A stretch of 64,000 nucleotides of DNA from Edaphobacter flagellatus (lineage in GTDB: Bacteria; Acidobacteriota; Terriglobia; Terriglobales; Acidobacteriaceae), in assembly GCF_025264665.1 (NCBI RefSeq), contig NZ_CP073697.1, positions 1 through 64,000 on the forward strand, written 5' to 3'. The stretch's first letter is position 1. The number at the start of each line of letters is the position of its first letter. The notes beneath the pieces were generated by a model. The model was not told the DNA's origin. It made no database searches and worked only from the letters and a program-made list of their open reading frames with translations. A program made the position numbers and the translations under genes. This document shows, one piece after another, positions 41,576 to 51,838 of the stretch.

Positions 41576-42807
41576 CACATCACCCCCGGCATGTCGTGGT
41601 TCTCATACGCGGGCAACAGCATGTCCTGCGTGAGATAAATCTTGATGCGATGGCCTTCGCGGATGGTGATGGTGGGCGGGATGTTGATGAACTTGTCGAG
41701 GACGTTGGCGCCCGAGGTAGCGAGGCTCGATGCCATGCCTTGCCGGTACATATCGGAGCCGTTTTGGCTGTAGCCCCCATTGGTGGTCGCTTCGGAAGCG
41801 CCAGCGATCACGCCGAGTGCGATCGACGCGCCGAAGATTTCGAAGTAGTGGTTGTTGACCTTGTCTTTGAGGCCCGTCTCGCCGGCCTGATCGAGACCGC
41901 GGAACTGGTCGAGATCGACGTTGTAACCGTCAGGCATGATCATGCGGTGGAAGGCGACGGCGAGGCGCTTCTGGCCGAAGCCGGAGACCTTCTGCGCATT
42001 GCCAAGAATGAACGTGCCTTCGGGAATCAACACATGCTGGCGGTCGCGGCTGTAGACGGGGTTGGTCACCATGACCTTGACCGACCCGACAAACTCCCCG
42101 TCGAGGCGAGTCACCAGAGAGGTGTCGATGGTGGTTCCCTCGAAGAGCACATAGGGCTGGCCGTGAGCGGAGTTGACGTTCACCTCTGGCGGGCGCTTTT
42201 CTTTGGCATCCGAGTGCTGCGAAGCAGGCACGATGGATGAAGCGGGAGAGTTATTCGCTGATGGAGTGCCTGTGACAGCAGCGGGAGCGGAGGAGGCCGC
42301 GCCAGGAATCGTGTCATTGCCGGAGACAAGGTTCGACGCGAAGCGCGCTTTGAAGGCCAGCGCCTTTTCCGCGTCCGCAATGGGATCACGCGGCGGCTCA
42401 GTGGAGGGTGGCAACTGCGCAGCGGGAGCCATGCCATTGGGTTGTGAGGGTGAAGCGTTGCCGGTGACAGGGCCGGTGGCATTGCCTTTCTGCGCCTGGG
42501 CCTGCTGTTGCTGGCTCTGCCGCTGGTCGGCGCTGAGGTCCTGCTCCAGCTCGTGGATCCTCTGCTGATTCACATCCGTGGACAGAGCGGCGGACGATGG
42601 CGTTGTGCCGGTGGCCGCGGGCCTCAGATGGTTCTTCGAGAACATCACCGCCATCAGAATCAGGACGGCGAGGCCCGCGACGACATAGCCCTGCGCCTGC
42701 TTCGGCACGACGCCTTCCGGCAGCTTGCGTTTGTCAACAACGGCCGGAGGCGCTGCCGCCGTCTCCTGTTTGGGTGCTGCTGCGGTAGTTTCTTTTTCCT
42801 CCGTCAT
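41575..42807 (-). CDS. trbI: VirB10/TrbI-type core-complex protein
   Basis: 410 residues. A cytoplasmic N-terminus, one membrane helix (GYVVAGLAVLILMAVMF), a long Pro/Gln/Ala-rich periplasmic linker (about 60-215) and the conserved VirB10 barrel domain (ILFEGTTIDTSLVTRLDGEFVGSVKVMVTNPVYSRDRQHVLIPEGTFILGNAQKVSGFGQKRLAVAFHRMIMPDGYNVDLDQFRGLDQAGETGLKDKVNNHYFEIFGASIALGVIAG). It spans both membranes and links ATPase activity to the outer-membrane pore. Follows virB9 by eight bases. Confidence 0.93.
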   Translation of the reverse strand: MTEEKETTAAAPKQETAAAPPAVVDKRKLPEGVVPKQAQGYVVAGLAVLILMAVMFSKNHLRPAATGTTPSSAALSTDVNQQRIHELEQDLSADQRQSQQQQAQAQKGNATGPVTGNASPSQPNGMAPAAQLPPSTEPPRDPIADAEKALAFKARFASNLVSGNDTIPGAASSAPAAVTGTPSANNSPASSIVPASQHSDAKEKRPPEVNVNSAHGQPYVLFEGTTIDTSLVTRLDGEFVGSVKVMVTNPVYSRDRQHVLIPEGTFILGNAQKVSGFGQKRLAVAFHRMIMPDGYNVDLDQFRGLDQAGETGLKDKVNNHYFEIFGASIALGVIAGASEATTNGGYSQNGSDMYRQGMASSLATSGANVLDKFINIPPTITIREGHRIKIYLTQDMLLPAYENHDMPGVM

Positions 42808-42815
42808 CGGCGCAC

Positions 42816-43568
42816 CTACTGTCCCTTCCGCTCGAAGGTGAGCTTGTGCTTGCCGATTTCGAGGTATCCCTTGTCCACCACCTGCGGGATAACGTAGGTG
42901 CCATCGGTGAGCTGATAGGTAATGAGGTCGGGTTTTCCGTCCTTCACCTCGTAGACAGAAAACTTCTCCGCAGCCAAGGACTTGATGTAGGTGAACTTGT
43001 CATCGTGGTAGATCGCAGACACGCTGAAGGGCGCAGCGGTTTTGTAGGTGTAGTCGAACTTCAGAGCCTGCGTGGGGTAATTGGCGCGGTACTCTTCGAC
43101 TGCCTGCGTAGCCCGGTGCTGCGCAAGCTGCGCCTGCTGCTGCGCAACGGCGACTTCGGATGCCGGCAGCAGCTTATCTGCGCCGTTCGCCGCGGCGATT
43201 GACGAAGGGTCGCTCGGCTCGATGACCACCTTCAAGTCAGGCTCAGAGGACTCGTCGTCGTTCAGCGTGAACGAGTACACGGTACCCTTGTCGGTAATCA
43301 GGTTGAGGTTGGAATGGATGCCTTCCTTGGCCGGGTGCAGAAAGCAGTAGTTGCCGACCGCATCGATGATCCAAAAGTCCTTGTCTCCGGTAGCGACCTG
43401 GAGGATCTTCTCCGTGACGGGGAGTTGAATGAGCGTGGTGTAGCGCATCTTCGCGCGCACGCTCACGATGTCGTTCTGGTGGTAGTGGACGATGCGGGCC
43501 GACTGCTGGCCGTGAGCAACGGTCGCAACCAGGCCGAGCACCAGCGGGAAGATGGGAGCGCGGTTCAT
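42816..43568 (-). CDS. trbG: VirB9/TrbG-type outer-membrane core protein
   Basis: 250 residues with a signal peptide (MNRAPIFPLVLGLVATVAHGQ). The N-terminal VirB9 domain (ARIVHYHQNDIVSVRAKMRYTTLIQLPVTEKILQVATGDKDFWIIDAVGNYCFLHPAKEGIHSNLNLITDKGTVYSFTL) and the C-terminal domain (FDYTYKTAAPFSVSAIYHDDKFTYIKSLAAEKFSVYEVKDGKPDLITYQLTDGTYVIPQVVDKGYLEIG) are both clear. Start overlaps the virB4 stop by four bases. Builds the outer-membrane ring with VirB10 and VirB7. Confidence 0.9.
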   Translation of the reverse strand: MNRAPIFPLVLGLVATVAHGQQSARIVHYHQNDIVSVRAKMRYTTLIQLPVTEKILQVATGDKDFWIIDAVGNYCFLHPAKEGIHSNLNLITDKGTVYSFTLNDDESSEPDLKVVIEPSDPSSIAAANGADKLLPASEVAVAQQQAQLAQHRATQAVEEYRANYPTQALKFDYTYKTAAPFSVSAIYHDDKFTYIKSLAAEKFSVYEVKDGKPDLITYQLTDGTYVIPQVVDKGYLEIGKHKLTFERKGQ

Positions 43569-46039
43569 GGATTCACCTCGATTTGTGTGGGGTTGGGGTA
43601 GTCCTGGACCAGACGCAGGAGTCCCTGCTCCGGCCCGAAGCGGGCGAAGTATTGCTGCTTGAGAATGTTGTCGCGTGGCGTATTCGTCGCCATCCAGTAG
43701 CTCAACGGATCGACCGAGAGCCGGAGCTTCTTCGCATACTGCGGCTGCTTGAAGAGCAGGTCACGTTTTGGGACCAGCGATTCCAATAGTTCAAGATCGG
43801 TATCGTTCAACTGAAAGGCTTCGGCATACAGCTTGCGGTCGATGCCGGGATTGGCGAGGAAGATGCGGCTTGGGCACGACTCGTTGACCAGTTGCAGCAG
43901 GTTGTTCGAGACCAGCTCGATCATCGATTGCGTGGTCAGAATCATGGCGCCGTTCAGCTTCCGCCACGTCTTCTCGGCCCGCATGACCCAGTCGTGGATG
44001 ATCTGGCGTTTGAAGAAAATCCATGCCTCGTCGATGACGAAGAGCTTGAAGGTGGCGATGTTCTCGCGCTTCTCGATCTCCGCGGCTGCGCGCTGCAGCA
44101 GATAAAACAGCATCGGCTCCAGCACATCGGGGTATTTGTCCCACCCGTCGAAGTTGAAGGTCTGGAAGCGAGAGAAGGTCAGCGTGTCCTCGACGTTGTC
44201 GAAGAGATAGCCGAACTGCCCGGACTGCAGCCAGCGATGCAGGCGTTCGCCGAGCGGACCGAGGATCGACGCAAAGTTGGTCAGCGTCCTGATCTCACGC
44301 GGCAGCTTGTACACGCGCTCGATGCCGGCGAACAGGGCCTTCTCGTCCTCCGGCGTCAGGTCATAGCGTCCGCCCGCCTCGATCAGCACACGAAGGAAGA
44401 GATAAAGGAAGTTCTGGTTCTCGTGTGTCGGCGCCAGGGAAAATGGATTGATGCTGAAGCCGGGGTCTTTCAATCCGACGTTGAGATAGCTCCCGCCGAA
44501 GGACTGGGTCAGCATCTGGTAGCTCGCGCCAAGGTCGAAGACGAAGGTCAGCGGGCTATACTTCTGCGCCGACTGGATGATGAAATTTGTGGTGAAGGAT
44601 TTCCCACTACCGATGGCGCCGAGGATGAAGGCATTGGGAACATCGCCCCAGTGCAGGTTCAGGTAGTACGGCGTTCCATGCGTGGATTCGAGGACGGCAA
44701 GGTATTCCTTATTGAGTTGCGGATTCCACCGGGAGCCTGCATCGATGGTGAACAGAAACGACAGGTCGGCGTAGTTCGAGTTCAGCGCCCACTGCTTGCG
44801 AAGATTGAACTGCTTATTGCCTGGGACGGTTGCAAAGAACGCATTGAGCAGGTTGTAGCGTTCTTCGTAAAGCAGACCATCGTGCTGCGTGAACAGCTTC
44901 TGAAACTCCGCGACCGTATGCTCCACCTTCACGCGGTCTTCGTCGTAGATGACGACCGACAGCGTGAACTCGCCGAAGTTCTTGCCCTCCATGCCGAGCG
45001 CAGTCAGGGCCGAGCCTAGCTCGGCGACCGCTGCCTCTTTCGAGTCATCGACCAGCTCATCCTTCGGGCCGGTGTTCTGGCGGTCCTGAAGGTTCGAGAC
45101 GAAACTGGTCTTCGAGTTATGGTGATGCCGGCGGCGCGAGGCGATCTCTTTCCGGGCCTTCGCGTTATCGACCGGATGCCACTCGGTGACGACGTGGAAG
45201 TTCGCGGGGACATCGAAGAGGCCCTGCAGCAGCAGGGGCCGCGTCTCGGAGGGAAGCTCTTTCAGTGTGAGGACGCGGAGATAGTCATCCTCCACGCGCA
45301 GGTAGCCGCGATGCGCCTCCAGCTCCGAATCGCATAACTGGTAATCGATCTGGCGCGCGCTGTGGAGTCTTGCATCTTTAATCTTTGAGGGGCGGAAGTT
45401 GACGAGACGGCGCAGTATGCGAAACGTCTCCTCCGCCCCTGGCAGCGTGACCGTCATGAGGTCGTTGAGCTGCCCACTCAAACTCCGAACTTTCTGCTGT
45501 AACCGCAGGCGATCGCGCTCGATCTGCTCGTAAATCAGCGTGCGTTCCTTGTTGCCGGAGAAGAGACCGCGCAGGTCGCGCAGCGACGCGGCAGGCTGCT
45601 TCGGCATTTGCGCGAGCGCATGCAGCAGGCCGGTTTTGGCATAACTGCCGTCGATCATGACCGCCCAATAAACTTCGATACTGTAGAGGCGGTCCGCCCT
45701 GGACTGAAGGAATGCAGCGCGCTGTTCTACCGCGGCGCGGACCAGCGGATTCTCATACTCGGCATGGGGAATCTCAGGCCGGTTGTGCTTGAACAGGATC
45801 TGATAGAGGCGGCACTTTTCATCAAGCGAGCGCAGTGCGGCTTCGAGACGCTTCACGGCATGGTCTCGTCCGGCATGGTCGAGGCTCTCGTAGTCGATGC
45901 CGCCGATCTTCAGGACTGCGCCGAGGTCGCCGGATTTGGTGAGGAACGAGTGCTCGTCCCAGAACCCGAACAGGTTGATCTGTGCGGGAAATGAACCTGC
46001 CTCTTTCCAGTCCTTCGTGATGTGCTCAACTCTGACCAT
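43565..46039 (-). CDS. trbE: VirB4/TrbE-type transport ATPase
   Basis: 824 residues from ATG 46039, preceded by GAGG and overlapping virB3 by 14 bases; an ATG at 46069 lacks a ribosome site. The N-terminal CagE/TrbE/VirB domain is followed by Walker A NAFILGAIGSGKSFTTNFI and Walker B KLFVIDEAWIFFKRQ, then the conserved RKLNGAMILTTQSMIELVSNNLLQLVNESCPSRIFLANP. Length is normal for the family. It energises pilus biogenesis and substrate transfer. Central gene of the mating operon. Confidence 0.95.
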   Translation of the reverse strand: MVRVEHITKDWKEAGSFPAQINLFGFWDEHSFLTKSGDLGAVLKIGGIDYESLDHAGRDHAVKRLEAALRSLDEKCRLYQILFKHNRPEIPHAEYENPLVRAAVEQRAAFLQSRADRLYSIEVYWAVMIDGSYAKTGLLHALAQMPKQPAASLRDLRGLFSGNKERTLIYEQIERDRLRLQQKVRSLSGQLNDLMTVTLPGAEETFRILRRLVNFRPSKIKDARLHSARQIDYQLCDSELEAHRGYLRVEDDYLRVLTLKELPSETRPLLLQGLFDVPANFHVVTEWHPVDNAKARKEIASRRRHHHNSKTSFVSNLQDRQNTGPKDELVDDSKEAAVAELGSALTALGMEGKNFGEFTLSVVIYDEDRVKVEHTVAEFQKLFTQHDGLLYEERYNLLNAFFATVPGNKQFNLRKQWALNSNYADLSFLFTIDAGSRWNPQLNKEYLAVLESTHGTPYYLNLHWGDVPNAFILGAIGSGKSFTTNFIIQSAQKYSPLTFVFDLGASYQMLTQSFGGSYLNVGLKDPGFSINPFSLAPTHENQNFLYLFLRVLIEAGGRYDLTPEDEKALFAGIERVYKLPREIRTLTNFASILGPLGERLHRWLQSGQFGYLFDNVEDTLTFSRFQTFNFDGWDKYPDVLEPMLFYLLQRAAAEIEKRENIATFKLFVIDEAWIFFKRQIIHDWVMRAEKTWRKLNGAMILTTQSMIELVSNNLLQLVNESCPSRIFLANPGIDRKLYAEAFQLNDTDLELLESLVPKRDLLFKQPQYAKKLRLSVDPLSYWMATNTPRDNILKQQYFARFGPEQGLLRLVQDYPNPTQIEVNP

Positions 46040-46337
46040 CGCGCCTCGCAATGCGTATCTCTGTGGCATCGGTTTTCATGGGGTCGTAGCGGCGGCGGAA
46101 TTTGCCGGAGTTGAAGAGCACGCGCAGTATTTCCACGTCATGCTTCGTGGCGATGCGGGCGATAATGACGCCTACGACAAAGAGCAAGATGCCGCCGACC
46201 AGCGAGTGAAGGAGTGAGAAGACGGAGCCTCCGGTGATCAGCGCGACGAAGAACAGCCTTCGCTCCGCGCCAAGCACGGTCAGCGGGCGGTTCATCGCTT
46301 TGTAGACTTTGTTCTGCCGTGGACCGTCCGCTGCCAT
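46026..46337 (-). CDS. trbD: VirB3/TrbD-type inner-membrane protein
   Basis: 103 residues from ATG 46337 with a strong AAGGAGG site. KVYKAMNRPLTVLGAERRLFFVALITGGSVFSLLHSLVGGILLFVVGVIIARIATKHDVEILRVLFNSGKFRRRYDP is the VirB3 pattern: the short RPLTVLG-ER entry, two membrane helices and the DPEILRV-like exit. Lies between the pilin and VirB4 genes, its canonical place. Confidence 0.88.
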   Translation of the reverse strand: MAADGPRQNKVYKAMNRPLTVLGAERRLFFVALITGGSVFSLLHSLVGGILLFVVGVIIARIATKHDVEILRVLFNSGKFRRRYDPMKTDATEIRIARRDGQS

Positions 46338-46393
46338 GTGCGACCTCCTTCCTATCGGTGTTTTGCGTTGTGATTTGGCCTGCCGCGAATGGC

Positions 46394-46723
46394 TTATTGC
46401 GGGAACAGCCAGCTCATAAAGTTCACCGCTGATACCGCCATGCCGATGCCGAAGACGATGCCGGCGAGCATCTTCTTCGACTGGCCTTCGCCGTAGGCGA
46501 ACATCAGCCCGCCCACGACGATAGCGACCAGCGACAGGCCGGTAGCGATGGTGCCGGTGAACGCGGTCTTGAGTACGTTCACCGCGTTGTCCCACGGATC
46601 GCTGCCGGTCTGGGCATAGACCGGCAGAGCCGCGAGGAACATCAGGGATGGAATGGCTAGTCTCCGGGCGTGGGTGTGCCAACGCCGGAAACGAGGGGAT
46701 CGAATGGAAACAGGGATTTTCAT
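46394..46723 (-). CDS. trbC: VirB2/TrbC-type pilin
   Basis: 109 residues. A long signal sequence (HTHARRLAIPSLMFLAALPVYAQ) is followed by two hydrophobic helices separated by a short charged loop (LKTAFTGTIATGLSLVAIVVGGLMFAYGEGQSKKMLAGIVFGIGMAVSAVNFMSWLF), the form of conjugative pilins. It is the first gene of the mating operon; its promoter region contains the 23-bp palindrome at 46830. Confidence 0.88.
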   Translation of the reverse strand: MKIPVSIRSPRFRRWHTHARRLAIPSLMFLAALPVYAQTGSDPWDNAVNVLKTAFTGTIATGLSLVAIVVGGLMFAYGEGQSKKMLAGIVFGIGMAVSAVNFMSWLFPQ

Positions 46724-46810
46724 GCGCTCCTTTCATGTGCTTTTCCGGCGAGTGAGTACTCCCGGCTGCAGTGATGTGGAGCGAATGTAGGATTGGGCCG
46801 CTGAGCCGTC

Positions 46811-46853
46811 TAATGCTTTTTAGGGGGTGGGGTATGCAGATTCTGCATACCCT
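46811..46853 (-). promoter_or_regulatory. Palindromic operator module upstream of the mating operon
   Basis: A 43-base segment (read leftward: GAGGGTATGC...GCATTA) containing the perfect 10-3-10 palindrome GGGTATGCAG-ATT-CTGCATACCC at 46830-46852, then a run CCCCACCCCC and AAAAAGCAT. It is repeated in inverted orientation at 48148-48190 with three mismatches. Here it lies about 90-130 bases upstream of the virB2 start, in promoter position for the leftward genes. Confidence 0.6.
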
Positions 46854-47015
46854 CGAACGTCGCGCTGGAAGGGCTGAAAAGGCCGGGTGTAAGCGACGTC
46901 GGATGGCAGTGGAGGAACTGCCAAACCATTCCTTCCCGACATGGCCAGCAAAGAAAAACCGCACCGTGGCGCGAGTCAAGGCGGCGAGGACAACGACTCA
47001 GGAGATGGCTCGCCT

Positions 47016-47750
47016 TTACGCGCGACGCGGTGCGGATAACATGCACTCGGTCGGGAAGGAAGGAGAGGACCGTCTTGCGATCCTCTCTTTCACACGCTCT
47101 AGCCGCTCACTCGCTGCGCGGTGGTACTCAGCATTGAGTTCCATGCCGAGATACTTGCGGCCCGTCAGCAGCGCTGCCGCGCAGGTCGAGCCGCTGCCAA
47201 CGAAGGGATCGAGCACCAGCTCTCCTGGAAGTGAGAAGCTGCGAATCAACTGTGCCAGCGCCGTGACAGGCTTCTGAGTCGGGTGTAGCTTGTTGCCGCT
47301 GTAGGGCATCTCCATCACATCCATGAGCGGCTGCTTTGGTAGTGGCGGCCTCCCCTTGGCAAGCAGGAATGCCTGCTCGTGCTGATAGCGGAGGAACCTA
47401 CTCTTTGAGCTGTAGTCCTTGCGAAACACGATGTGTCCGACAGGCTGAAAACCCGCGTCTTTCCACGCTGCGAAGAAGGCATCGACCTTGCTCCAGCCGT
47501 AGAACATCACGGCAACTCGATTCTGCTTGAGTACGCGATACGCTTCCGCCATCGCGGGCTTGAGCCAATCGGCATCTACGTCATTCTGGATGGAACGTCC
47601 CGATCGGTCGCGGTAGTTCACCAGATACGGCGGGTCGCTGAGAATGAAGTCCACGCTGTTCGCTGGCATCTGGCGCATAACCTCGATGCAATCTCCCTGC
47701 GCGATGGTGTTGAGAAACTGTCCGGTTGAATTGTTCTGGATGGCCTGCAT
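47016..47750 (-). CDS. DNA methyltransferase (N6-adenine/N4-cytosine, beta class)
   Basis: 244 residues from ATG 47750, preceded by GGAGATCA. DPPY (39-42, FILSDPPYLVNYRDRSGR) comes before the SAM motif LVLDPFVGSGSTCAAALLTGRKYLGMELNAEYH, the beta-class order. The frame stays open upstream to 47999 through the structured leader, but the ribosome site marks the start. It stands alone between two inverted copies of the palindromic module and has the same leader type as ssb. No restriction partner; a third orphan methyltransferase on the element. Confidence 0.9.
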   Translation of the reverse strand: MQAIQNNSTGQFLNTIAQGDCIEVMRQMPANSVDFILSDPPYLVNYRDRSGRSIQNDVDADWLKPAMAEAYRVLKQNRVAVMFYGWSKVDAFFAAWKDAGFQPVGHIVFRKDYSSKSRFLRYQHEQAFLLAKGRPPLPKQPLMDVMEMPYSGNKLHPTQKPVTALAQLIRSFSLPGELVLDPFVGSGSTCAAALLTGRKYLGMELNAEYHRAASERLERVKERIARRSSPSFPTECMLSAPRRA

Positions 47751-47781
47751 GACTGTGATCTCCTTTGTGGTCCCGGAGTGA

Positions 47782-47908
47782 TCTCTCAGGACACACACCC
47801 GCAAGGGCGCGAGAGAGGGCTGCTCCCAAGTGCCGCAGGCGTGTCTTTTTCGGAAGGTTCGGGAAATGTTTTTGCGCCCGTTGCAAAAAGATTTTCTGAA
47901 AGCCGAAA
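47782..47908 (-). promoter_or_regulatory. Structured leader of the methyltransferase (copy 2 of a duplicated element)
   Basis: Plus-strand reading: TTTTCGG-AAGGTTCG-GGAAAT (47847-47867) and ATTTTC-TGAAAG-CCGAAA (47891-47908) flank a hairpin TTTTTGC-GCCCGTT-GCAAAAA. A second hairpin (TCTCTC/GAGAGA) lies at 47782-47816. Compared with the ssb leader, the flanks are nearly identical while the stems changed on both sides and still pair. The distance to the start codon is the same, 96 bases. Confidence 0.55.
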
Positions 47909-48147
47909 CCGTAAGGCGGCGAAGCCGAAGCAGAACGCCAAGCGCCGATGGGCGCAGCCTGGCTTTCTCTCGCGGTGCCTGAGAGAACACGCAGCACACA
48001 AGGATTGATCTTCGATTGCAGGCATTTCAGAACAGAACCCGGCAGACCCTCCACCCATTTCGCAGGATGCCGGTTGAGCCAGAGGCGACGGGAATAGCCT
48101 GATTTGGGGTAAGCGTCAGCGAATAAACCACTTATTGCCCATCGAAG

Positions 48148-48190
48148 AGGGTATACAGAATCTGCATACCCCACCCCCGAAAAAGCATAA
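48148..48190 (+). promoter_or_regulatory. Palindromic operator module upstream of the recombinase operon
   Basis: GGGTATACAG-AAT-CTGCATACCC (48149-48171) followed by CCACCCCC and GAAAAAGCATAA. Same 43-base module as at 46811-46853, in the orientation that faces the rightward recombinase operon, about 55 bases before the frame of its first gene. One palindrome position differs from the other copy. Confidence 0.6.
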
Positions 48191-48244
48191 CGTCTGTGTG
48201 AGAAATCTCCCTATCGTTCGGTTCACGGGCGGGCGCAACCGCTC

Positions 48245-48486
48245 TTGAGGCGTCGCGTGGGAAATGGGGTTATCAAAAACGGAAAAGGAGCTGCGCTGGA
48301 AAAACAGCCAGGCTCGACACGATCTTCGAGTGCTGGAAAGCGGCTCGATCCCGCGCTCAAATCGTGGTTGGACAACGTCATTATTCCCGCTCTGGTGCGG
48401 GAATATCTGGCCGAAATCAAGACGCGGAATCGACTTGCTATGACAGGGCCTTCAGAGGTAACGTCCGACAAGGACGGTAATCAGTC

Positions 48487-48490
<4 letters not shown>
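48245..48490 (+). CDS. Small protein coupled to the recombinase
   Basis: Up to 81 residues (TTG 48245, or GTG 48257). The C-terminal part DPALKSWLDNVIIPALVREYLAEIKTRNRLAMT looks like a short helical domain. The stop overlaps the recombinase start (ATGA), so the two are co-translated. It lies directly downstream of the palindromic module. Such small partners of serine recombinases can be directionality factors or regulators, but I recognise no family. Confidence 0.55.
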
Positions 48491-50190
<1,700 letters not shown>

Positions 50191-50355
50191 TCATCAATAT
50201 AACGTTACTGCTCCACCCAGTCAATTTACCGGCGCGAAGGTACTTGTGGATTTTCAATACATTCGCGCTATTCTTCTGCAGCGTAACTTTTTTTATTGGA
50301 ATACGTTCAATCTATTGACGCAGATTGCATCGCGTCGCAGTTGGAGGGGCGCAGT

Positions 50356-51624
50356 ATGGCACAGGGTGGACAGTGGAGCATTCTTCGGGGCATCGCTCTC
50401 GGAGCAGCTCTTATTTCAGTGAATAGTTTCGCTCAGGACAAGCCTCTGCCCGATGCGCAGATCGAATCGAACGTACTGAAGGCTCTTGCAGGCGTACCCG
50501 AACTCGCGGATCAGGCCATCGGCTCAACCACGGTGTACGGTACAGTGACGCTCAGTGGCTCCGTTCGTGACGAAGCCTCCCGCAATAAGGCAGAGCAGAC
50601 CGTTGCGAATACCCCCGGCGTCAAGAAGGTCGTCGACGAATTGATCGTCGGCGCGCCCGCGGACACCAATAACGCGGCGCAAGCGAACGATCAGGCTCCG
50701 GCCAATCCAACTCCGCCCGATCAGAGCGAAAATCCGGCTATGCAGCAGGATGGTTCGATGTCGCAGCCCAACCAGCAGCAGCCTGCCAGCCCCCAGATGC
50801 CTCCTCCTGCAGAGCGTCAGCCGCCGCAGGGTTATCCCTATCCGTCGCAGAACAATCCATATCCTCCGCAGGGATATCCGCCACAGCCACAGGCTGGTAA
50901 TGGATATCCGCCGCAACAGCAGTATCCACCGCAACGGCCCTATCGCGTGCAGGAAGCAGGGCAGTCCGTCGTCGTTCCCGCAGGCACATTGCTGCGCGTG
51001 CGCATCAATCAGGCGATGGACAGCCGCCACACGCCTCCTGGAACCGTATTTGACGGCGTCGTCATCAACAATGTCTTTGTCGGAGGTGCAATCGCGATTC
51101 CGCGCGGAGCCACCGTGCAGGGACGCGTCTCTGACGGCCAGCCGGGCGGCGATCTCAAGGGACGAGGCATTCTTGCCCTCGAGCTCACGCAGGTCACCCT
51201 GGAAGGCCACACCTACCCTCTCGGAACCACGACCTGGAATCAGCAGGGCTATGACAAAACCGGCCAGACTGTCGGAAACACCGTTGGCCTCGGTGCCGTA
51301 GGCGCCATGATCGGTGCAATCGCTGGCGGAGGCCCTGGCGCTCTGCTCGGAGCCGGCATCGGCGGCGTCGCTGGTCTGGGCGTCTCCTCTGCTTCGAAGT
51401 CGGGTGAGGCGACGATTCCTGCCGAGGCGATCGTCAATTTCAAGCTCAGCCAGCAGGCAGCGCTTACCACCGTCTCGCAGGCCGAGCTCGACCGACTCGG
51501 CGCAGGACTCCCGCAGCCCTACTACGGCCAGCCGCAGATGCGTCGGCGTTACTATCCTCCTCCTCCGCCGCCTCCGCCCTACGCACCGTATCCCTATCCG
51601 TACTACTATCCTTACTATCGCTAA
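50356..51624 (+). CDS. Exported BON-domain protein with Pro/Gln-rich linker and glycine zipper
   Basis: 422 residues from ATG 50356, preceded by GGAGGGG; the frame runs back to 50296. A signal-like N-terminus (SILRGIALGAALISVNSFAQ) is followed by a BON domain (LPDAQIESNVLKALAGVPELADQAIGSTTVYGTVTLSGSVRDEASRNKAEQTVANTPGVKKVVDELIV). Then come a long Pro/Gln/Tyr-rich linker of PPQGYP-type repeats and a beta domain (VPAGTLLRVRINQAMDSRHTPPGTVFDGVVINNVFVGGAIAIPRGATVQGRVSD). A glycine zipper (GLGAVGAMIGAIAGGGPGALLGAGIGGVAGLG) precedes a Tyr/Pro tail. Probably an envelope-associated stress or membrane-stability protein. First chromosomal gene right of the tRNA. Confidence 0.8.
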   Translation: MAQGGQWSILRGIALGAALISVNSFAQDKPLPDAQIESNVLKALAGVPELADQAIGSTTVYGTVTLSGSVRDEASRNKAEQTVANTPGVKKVVDELIVGAPADTNNAAQANDQAPANPTPPDQSENPAMQQDGSMSQPNQQQPASPQMPPPAERQPPQGYPYPSQNNPYPPQGYPPQPQAGNGYPPQQQYPPQRPYRVQEAGQSVVVPAGTLLRVRINQAMDSRHTPPGTVFDGVVINNVFVGGAIAIPRGATVQGRVSDGQPGGDLKGRGILALELTQVTLEGHTYPLGTTTWNQQGYDKTGQTVGNTVGLGAVGAMIGAIAGGGPGALLGAGIGGVAGLGVSSASKSGEATIPAEAIVNFKLSQQAALTTVSQAELDRLGAGLPQPYYGQPQMRRRYYPPPPPPPPYAPYPYPYYYPYYR

Positions 51625-51630
51625 AAACAA

Positions 51631-51660
51631 ACTTTGGGCCTGAGCGATCAGGCCCAAAGT
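51631..51660 (+). terminator. Strong hairpin terminator after the BON-domain gene
   Basis: ACTTTGGGCCTGA / TCAGGCCCAAAGT form a perfect 13-base stem with a four-base GCGA loop, seven bases after the stop codon. An A-run before it (T-run on the other strand) means it could act in both directions. Confidence 0.85.
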
Positions 51661-51838
51661 CTTGTGTTCACAGGACGAGGTATTGCCTGTGCCAATATCC
51701 ACCGCGTCCGGTGATTTATACTTGTAGCTTGCCCTGCATCCGGCACAGTTTCTGTGCTCTGGCTTCGCAAATTCCGGGCGCGCGCTCATCCGTGTCTCAA
51801 CGGTGGCGTCTGAACTGAAGGGTCTTCAAAGAAAAGGC

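Noticed and set aside
43892..45019. A 375-codon plus-strand frame inside virB4
   Set aside because: Antisense shadow of the VirB4 ATPase gene.
47751..47999. N-terminal extension of the right-hand methyltransferase
   Set aside because: GGAGATCA precedes ATG 47750, and the upstream part is the repeated leader, not methyltransferase sequence. Kept only as an alternative in the leader finding.
50524..51789. A 421-codon minus-strand frame across the BON-domain gene
   Set aside because: It is antisense, Arg/Leu/Ser-rich and without motifs, and runs through the terminator at 51631; the plus-strand gene has a ribosome site, signal peptide and BON domain.
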